In this document: positions 60,905 through 64,000 of the stretch, one piece after another
Layout of the letters: every line of letters starts with the position of its first letter
Numbering within the stretch: position 1 is the stretch's first letter
Assembly: GCA_017634595.1 (NCBI GenBank)
Contig: JAGBNC010000019.1
Location: 1 to 64,000 of the forward strand
Length of the DNA stretch: 64,000 nt
Direction of reading: 5' to 3'
From: Bacteroidales bacterium
Lineage (GTDB): Bacteria; Bacteroidota; Bacteroidia; Bacteroidales; UBA932
Translations under genes and position numbers: made by a program
The notes under the pieces: model-generated
What the model was told of the DNA's origin: nothing
The model's input: the letters and a program-made list of their open reading frames with translations, nothing else
Database searches by the model: none

Positions 60905-63118
60905 CTATTTGACGACCACTTTGACATTATCCATGAACCAGCGGTTCTGCCGCCTGTCAGGATTTGAAACATTCGGATTGGCGTTGGTTGGCCGTATGGT
61001 GATCCGGCTTTGAGGCCCAATACCGCTTACGGTCACGCTAACGTGCTGCCACTCAATCTTGCTCTCGCCATCTACTTTGGACTGACCAGATTCAATCTCA
61101 CCACCGGAGTAGCTGCCCCCATCCTCTACATCAATAGACAGAGTCATGAGGTCAGGCTTTGCTTTTGCAGTGATCTGCCAGGCCCAATCAAAGCTTAGCT
61201 CTACATCTGCCGTGCCGCTTATAGCGCTGAAAGCAGGAAGCTTAAGGGCTGCGTTGACATCTGTCTTACCAAATTTCAGATAATTTGTCTGGAGGTAAAG
61301 CACTTTCGGGTTGTCGTCGCCGAGAGAGTCCGACCACGAATTGTCCGCAGTCGGTGCCCAGAGATAAGTGTATCCCTTTTCGGCAAAGGCTTCCATGAAT
61401 CCTGCACATGCCTCGGATGTGAATACATTGGGAGCTGTAGCGCTGGGGTTGTTGGAGGTTACAGAATCTCCAGCAGAAGCGGCTGTTGCCCAAGTGGATA
61501 CCCATTCGAAATCGTCGTCAAGAAGCACGGTTCCGGAAGGCACACCTTCGCCACCCGGGGTATCACCGTTGCCTTCTGCAGGTGTGACCAGAATGTTGTC
61601 CAAATACCAGCGGTTCTGCTTGCGGGAGTTGGAGATGGAAGGATCGTTATTGAGAGGCCTCAGAGTGATACGAGTTGCCGAATTGACACCGTTAACTCGT
61701 ATTGAAACGTGCTGCCATTCAAGTGAAGTCTGATCGTCTGCAGTAGCTTGTGCCGACTCAATGGCTCCGAATTCCTGGCTGCCGTTCTCGAATGATCCCT
61801 CGCCGGTGATAACGGAAGTAAGGGACATCAAGTCAGGCTTCTTGGCTCCTGTCATGGACCAGCACCAGTCAAACTCAAGCATGATATCAGTCTTGCCGCT
61901 TATTTCGCTCATGGCAGGAAGGATAATACCGGAGTTGTATGACGTCTTGCCGAACTTGAGGTAATTACGCTGCAGGTACAGTGTACGCTTGTTGCCATTG
62001 TCCGGCGTGCCATCAGACCAATCCTGGTCTTTCCAGCCCCATACATATCCGTAGCCGCGAGCGTTGAATTCATTCACGAGATCTGCGAGTCCTTCGGTAC
62101 CAAAGATGTTGGGTGCGGCATTGGTGTCGGCTTCATTGTTTGCAACATCGTTGCCTGCGCTTGCTGCACTAGACCACGGCTCGAGCCACTCGAAGTCATC
62201 CTTGAAATAGATAAGCTGGTCAAGTCCGTTATCTGTTGCTTTGGTCACGATCATAGTGACCTTAGATGCGTTTGTGGCTACGACGTAGCCTTCAAACATT
62301 GCCTTGTGGCCGGTCAGAGCTCCAAGATCGACTTCTGAGCCGGAGGCTGCCACAGTCTTGGATGCACCTTCAACGCTGAGCGATGAACCGTCCCAGATGC
62401 CAGATACGGTCGCATATTCAGGTGCGCTGGCCTCAAATGAATCAAGAGTTGCATTCAGGTCTTTAGCAGCAGGATAGCTGACATCGCTGTGTGATGTGAT
62501 CTGGAAGTCTTCGATCTCATCTACGACAGGCTGCCCGCCATCAGAGCCCTTGACGCCGCGGAAACTCAAAATGTCTCCGGCCTTGACAGCCTGCTTGAGG
62601 GCAAGCTTGATGGTTGTACTTCCGTCTGAGAGTATGACGGTCTTGCCGTCAGTCGCCATGACTTGGGCGCCGCTTATATTTACGAAATTACCGTCTTTGA
62701 CGGAAGCGAGCGTCGAAATAGTTGCATCAACTGCTCCGCGATATTTGTCACCCTTTTGATATACTGTGACATAAGAGTAGCTGATGAGCTTGGCTCCATG
62801 GAAAGTAATGGTATCGCGGCGGGGGAGAAGGATTCCCGACCCGTCTTTATTGTCGGCAGCGCTGATGCTGACGCCCTCTGTAGTGCCCGAACCGCTGTTA
62901 GGTGTGACCGTGATCCATTCAGGACCATCAGCTTTCCAGTCACCGTCAGCATAGACTGTGATGACTGCCGGGGCTGCACCTGTGGCTTCGAATTCAATGT
63001 AATTGGATTCCGCTATTACAGCTTTGGCCTCTGGGCTCTCTTTGGGCGTGCAAGCGTAAAAAGCCGCCGCACATGAGAGCATCAGACCGCATATAAATAT
63101 GTTGCGTGTAAGTTTCAT
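60905..63118 (-). CDS. BACON-type surface lipoprotein with duplicated C-terminal domain
   Basis: A 737 aa lipoprotein: signal peptide with lipobox AFYAC (Cys about 23), a BACON-like domain at about 35-125 (WKADGPEWITVTPNSGSGTT), and an OB-like or DUF5689-like region at about 130-300. Two homologous domains follow at about 303-515 and 528-737. Both open with a DDFEW motif, share YLQxNYLKFGKT and end with NRWxxDN, resembling choice-of-anchor-J beta-sandwich domains. It follows the SusD gene by 19 bp, so it is likely the surface glycan-binding protein of a polysaccharide-utilisation locus. The glycan is unknown. Confidence 0.85.
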   Translation of the reverse strand: MKLTRNIFICGLMLSCAAAFYACTPKESPEAKAVIAESNYIEFEATGAAPAVITVYADGDWKADGPEWITVTPNSGSGTTEGVSISAADNKDGSGILLPRRDTITFHGAKLISYSYVTVYQKGDKYRGAVDATISTLASVKDGNFVNISGAQVMATDGKTVILSDGSTTIKLALKQAVKAGDILSFRGVKGSDGGQPVVDEIEDFQITSHSDVSYPAAKDLNATLDSFEASAPEYATVSGIWDGSSLSVEGASKTVAASGSEVDLGALTGHKAMFEGYVVATNASKVTMIVTKATDNGLDQLIYFKDDFEWLEPWSSAASAGNDVANNEADTNAAPNIFGTEGLADLVNEFNARGYGYVWGWKDQDWSDGTPDNGNKRTLYLQRNYLKFGKTSYNSGIILPAMSEISGKTDIMLEFDWCWSMTGAKKPDLMSLTSVITGEGSFENGSQEFGAIESAQATADDQTSLEWQHVSIRVNGVNSATRITLRPLNNDPSISNSRKQNRWYLDNILVTPAEGNGDTPGGEGVPSGTVLLDDDFEWVSTWATAASAGDSVTSNNPSATAPNVFTSEACAGFMEAFAEKGYTYLWAPTADNSWSDSLGDDNPKVLYLQTNYLKFGKTDVNAALKLPAFSAISGTADVELSFDWAWQITAKAKPDLMTLSIDVEDGGSYSGGEIESGQSKVDGESKIEWQHVSVTVSGIGPQSRITIRPTNANPNVSNPDRRQNRWFMDNVKVVVK
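60908..61533 (-). repeat. second copy of the duplicated lipoprotein domain
   Basis: Encodes residues about 528-737, joined to the first copy by a Gly/Pro-rich linker (GDTPGGEGVPSGT). It is slightly shorter than the first copy, having lost part of the GEGSFENGSQEF insertion. Confidence 0.8.
61570..62210 (-). repeat. first copy of the duplicated lipoprotein domain
   Basis: Encodes residues about 303-515 of the lipoprotein. It pairs with 60908-61533; the two share the DDFEW start, the GYxYxW stretch, the NYLKFGKT motif, the FDWxW stretch, EWQHVS and the NRWxxDN end. The similarity is at protein level, an old internal duplication. Confidence 0.8.
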
Positions 63119-63137
63119 ACGGATAAACTTTTAATAA

Positions 63138-64000
63138 CTAAAATGAAAGTCCGTCGTTCCACCCGGGATTCTGGCAGAGCTTCTTGTTGAGAGAACGTTC
63201 ATCGATAGGAACGGGATAGAGGTAATCGCGATCTTCGTCAAACTGAATCTTAATGTTCTGGTAAGGCTCGATATAACCCTTGTCTCCATCGGTCAGGAAT
63301 ATGTCTGTACCGAGCAGGCGGAGATAAGTGGCAGTATTGGCGGCCGGCTTAGGATCTTCTTTGCCGTAGATGCAAATGTCCATTTTACCGTCACCGTCGA
63401 TATCGTACGTGCCCTTGCCGGGGAAGTAGCATCCGATGATCTTCTGCTGATCCAGGCAATGACCGCACTTCCAGCGCATGAGGTCAGCCCAGCGGAATCC
63501 CTCCTGTGCGAGCTCGACAGCGCGCTCACGGCGGATTTCAAGGATGACACCCTTGTTCTCGCCGCTTACGTTGGCATAGCCCCATTCGGCAGAGCTCAGA
63601 TAAGGATCGGGATTGGCGTTTGCCTGGGCAAGATCCATGTGAGGCATGCCGACACGGTCACGCAGCTTGTTGACCGATTTGTCAAGATCAGACTGGGTAA
63701 TGGTTCCGAGTTCTGCCTTGGCTTCGGCAAGCACGAGCATAGCCTCGCCGAGACGGAAGACAGGAAGGTCGTTGTACGACTTGTCAAACTTGTCATTTGA
63801 GGAGTTATTCTTCTCCATGACGAATTTAGCCATCTGATAACCGGTGAGCGTAATGTCCATGTCAACGCCTTCCTTGGCGGAAGAGTACTTGTAACTTGTA
63901 CCGGACATCTCGAGACGAGAATAACCAGGGATCCTGATGGTCTGCCCAAGGCGAGGATCACGATCTTTGACCTCATCTGCATATTGCATGGTCTCCCAGC
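63138..64000 (-). CDS. SusD/RagB-like nutrient-binding lipoprotein, C-terminal part (5' end outside window)
   Basis: The frame is open to the window edge past the first visible Met, so only the C-terminal 287 or so residues are seen. The stretch DRDPRLGQTIRIPG, LVLAEAKAELG with SDLDKSVNKLRDRVGMP, ILEIRRERAVELAQEGFRWADLMRW and the closing YPVPIDERSLNKKLCQNPGW are the hallmarks of the SusD C-terminal region. SusD binds glycan at the cell surface over a SusC TonB-dependent channel, whose gene should lie further to the right. Confidence 0.93.
   Translation of the reverse strand, partial: WETMQYADEVKDRDPRLGQTIRIPGYSRLEMSGTSYKYSSAKEGVDMDITLTGYQMAKFVMEKNNSSNDKFDKSYNDLPVFRLGEAMLVLAEAKAELGTITQSDLDKSVNKLRDRVGMPHMDLAQANANPDPYLSSAEWGYANVSGENKGVILEIRRERAVELAQEGFRWADLMRWKCGHCLDQQKIIGCYFPGKGTYDIDGDGKMDICIYGKEDPKPAANTATYLRLLGTDIFLTDGDKGYIEPYQNIKIQFDEDRDYLYPVPIDERSLNKKLCQNPGWNDGLSF

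Noticed and set aside
1-64000. Insertion sequences, integrases, CRISPR arrays, rRNA and tRNA genes
   Set aside because: I looked for transposase motifs, regular repeats, and rRNA or tRNA signatures and saw none that I could support.

Overview
The window reads as chromosomal DNA of a member of the Bacteroidales (phylum Bacteroidota). The support comes from several directions: a SusD-type lipoprotein and a BACON-type lipoprotein at the right end, GSCFA and DUF4301 family genes, a TGS-like/uridine-kinase fusion, a Rho factor with a long disordered insert, a Bacteroidota-type LptD, and repeated promoters of the form TTTG-N19..23-TAnnTTTG in place of the usual -35/-10 boxes. No Upx-type antiterminator precedes the capsule locus, so it need not be Bacteroides itself. 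I cannot name a genus.

Layout. 1-2.25 kb: the 3' part of a large helical-repeat protein of unknown function, cut by the window edge, followed by a short gene-remnant-like stretch. 2.47-10.1 kb: housekeeping genes mostly on the minus strand (mnmE, an SDR-family reductase/epimerase, pncB, a nucleoside kinase, rho) with upp divergent from the kinase. 10.2-17 kb: a membrane-anchored PHP-type protein facing a minus-strand operon lptD > GT2 > gtrA-like > GT39, which looks like a lipid-linked sugar transfer module tied to outer-membrane LPS export. 17-25 kb: plus-strand amidase, dnaA, pepD, rpe, then ftsH-cdsA-psd, with birA on the minus strand. Gene polarity switches from mostly minus to mostly plus around dnaA, and a 299 bp AT-rich gap precedes dnaA. 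26-30 kb: minus-strand operon recF > DUF721 > pdxB > DUF4301. 30-37 kb: a YfgM-like TPR protein, yebC, a GSCFA protein, an outer-membrane protein plus an UshA-like phosphatase, a short AraC-type regulator and ffh.

37-60.1 kb: a Wzx/Wzy-type surface polysaccharide locus of 20 genes on the plus strand, nearly all overlapping or within a few bases of each other. It holds export and assembly genes (CpsB-like phosphatase, Wza, Wzz, Wzy, Wzx), a WcaJ-type initiating transferase, five likely glycosyltransferases or transferase-like proteins, dTDP-3-amino-sugar genes (two FdtA-like isomerases and an FdtB-like aminotransferase) interleaved with an ATP-grasp ligase, GDP-fucose genes (gmd, fcl), and a complete GDP-D-glycero-D-manno-heptose pathway in three genes, the last of which fuses HddC to GmhB. 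The general sugar precursor genes (rmlA/B, manC) are not here and must lie elsewhere.

60.1-60.9 kb: a new transcription unit with its own good promoter, encoding a small coiled-coil protein and ZapA, followed by a structured region that looks like a 6S-type RNA and a bidirectional terminator. 60.9-64 kb: the tail of a polysaccharide-utilisation locus on the minus strand (SusD C-terminal part, then a lipoprotein with a duplicated C-terminal domain).

Most interesting: the amino-sugar block (an FdtA paralogue that has lost one His of the HxH motif, next to an intact copy and an ATP-grasp enzyme), the HddC-GmhB fusion without the usual zinc loop, the 6S-like RNA after zapA, and the truncated large protein at the left edge.
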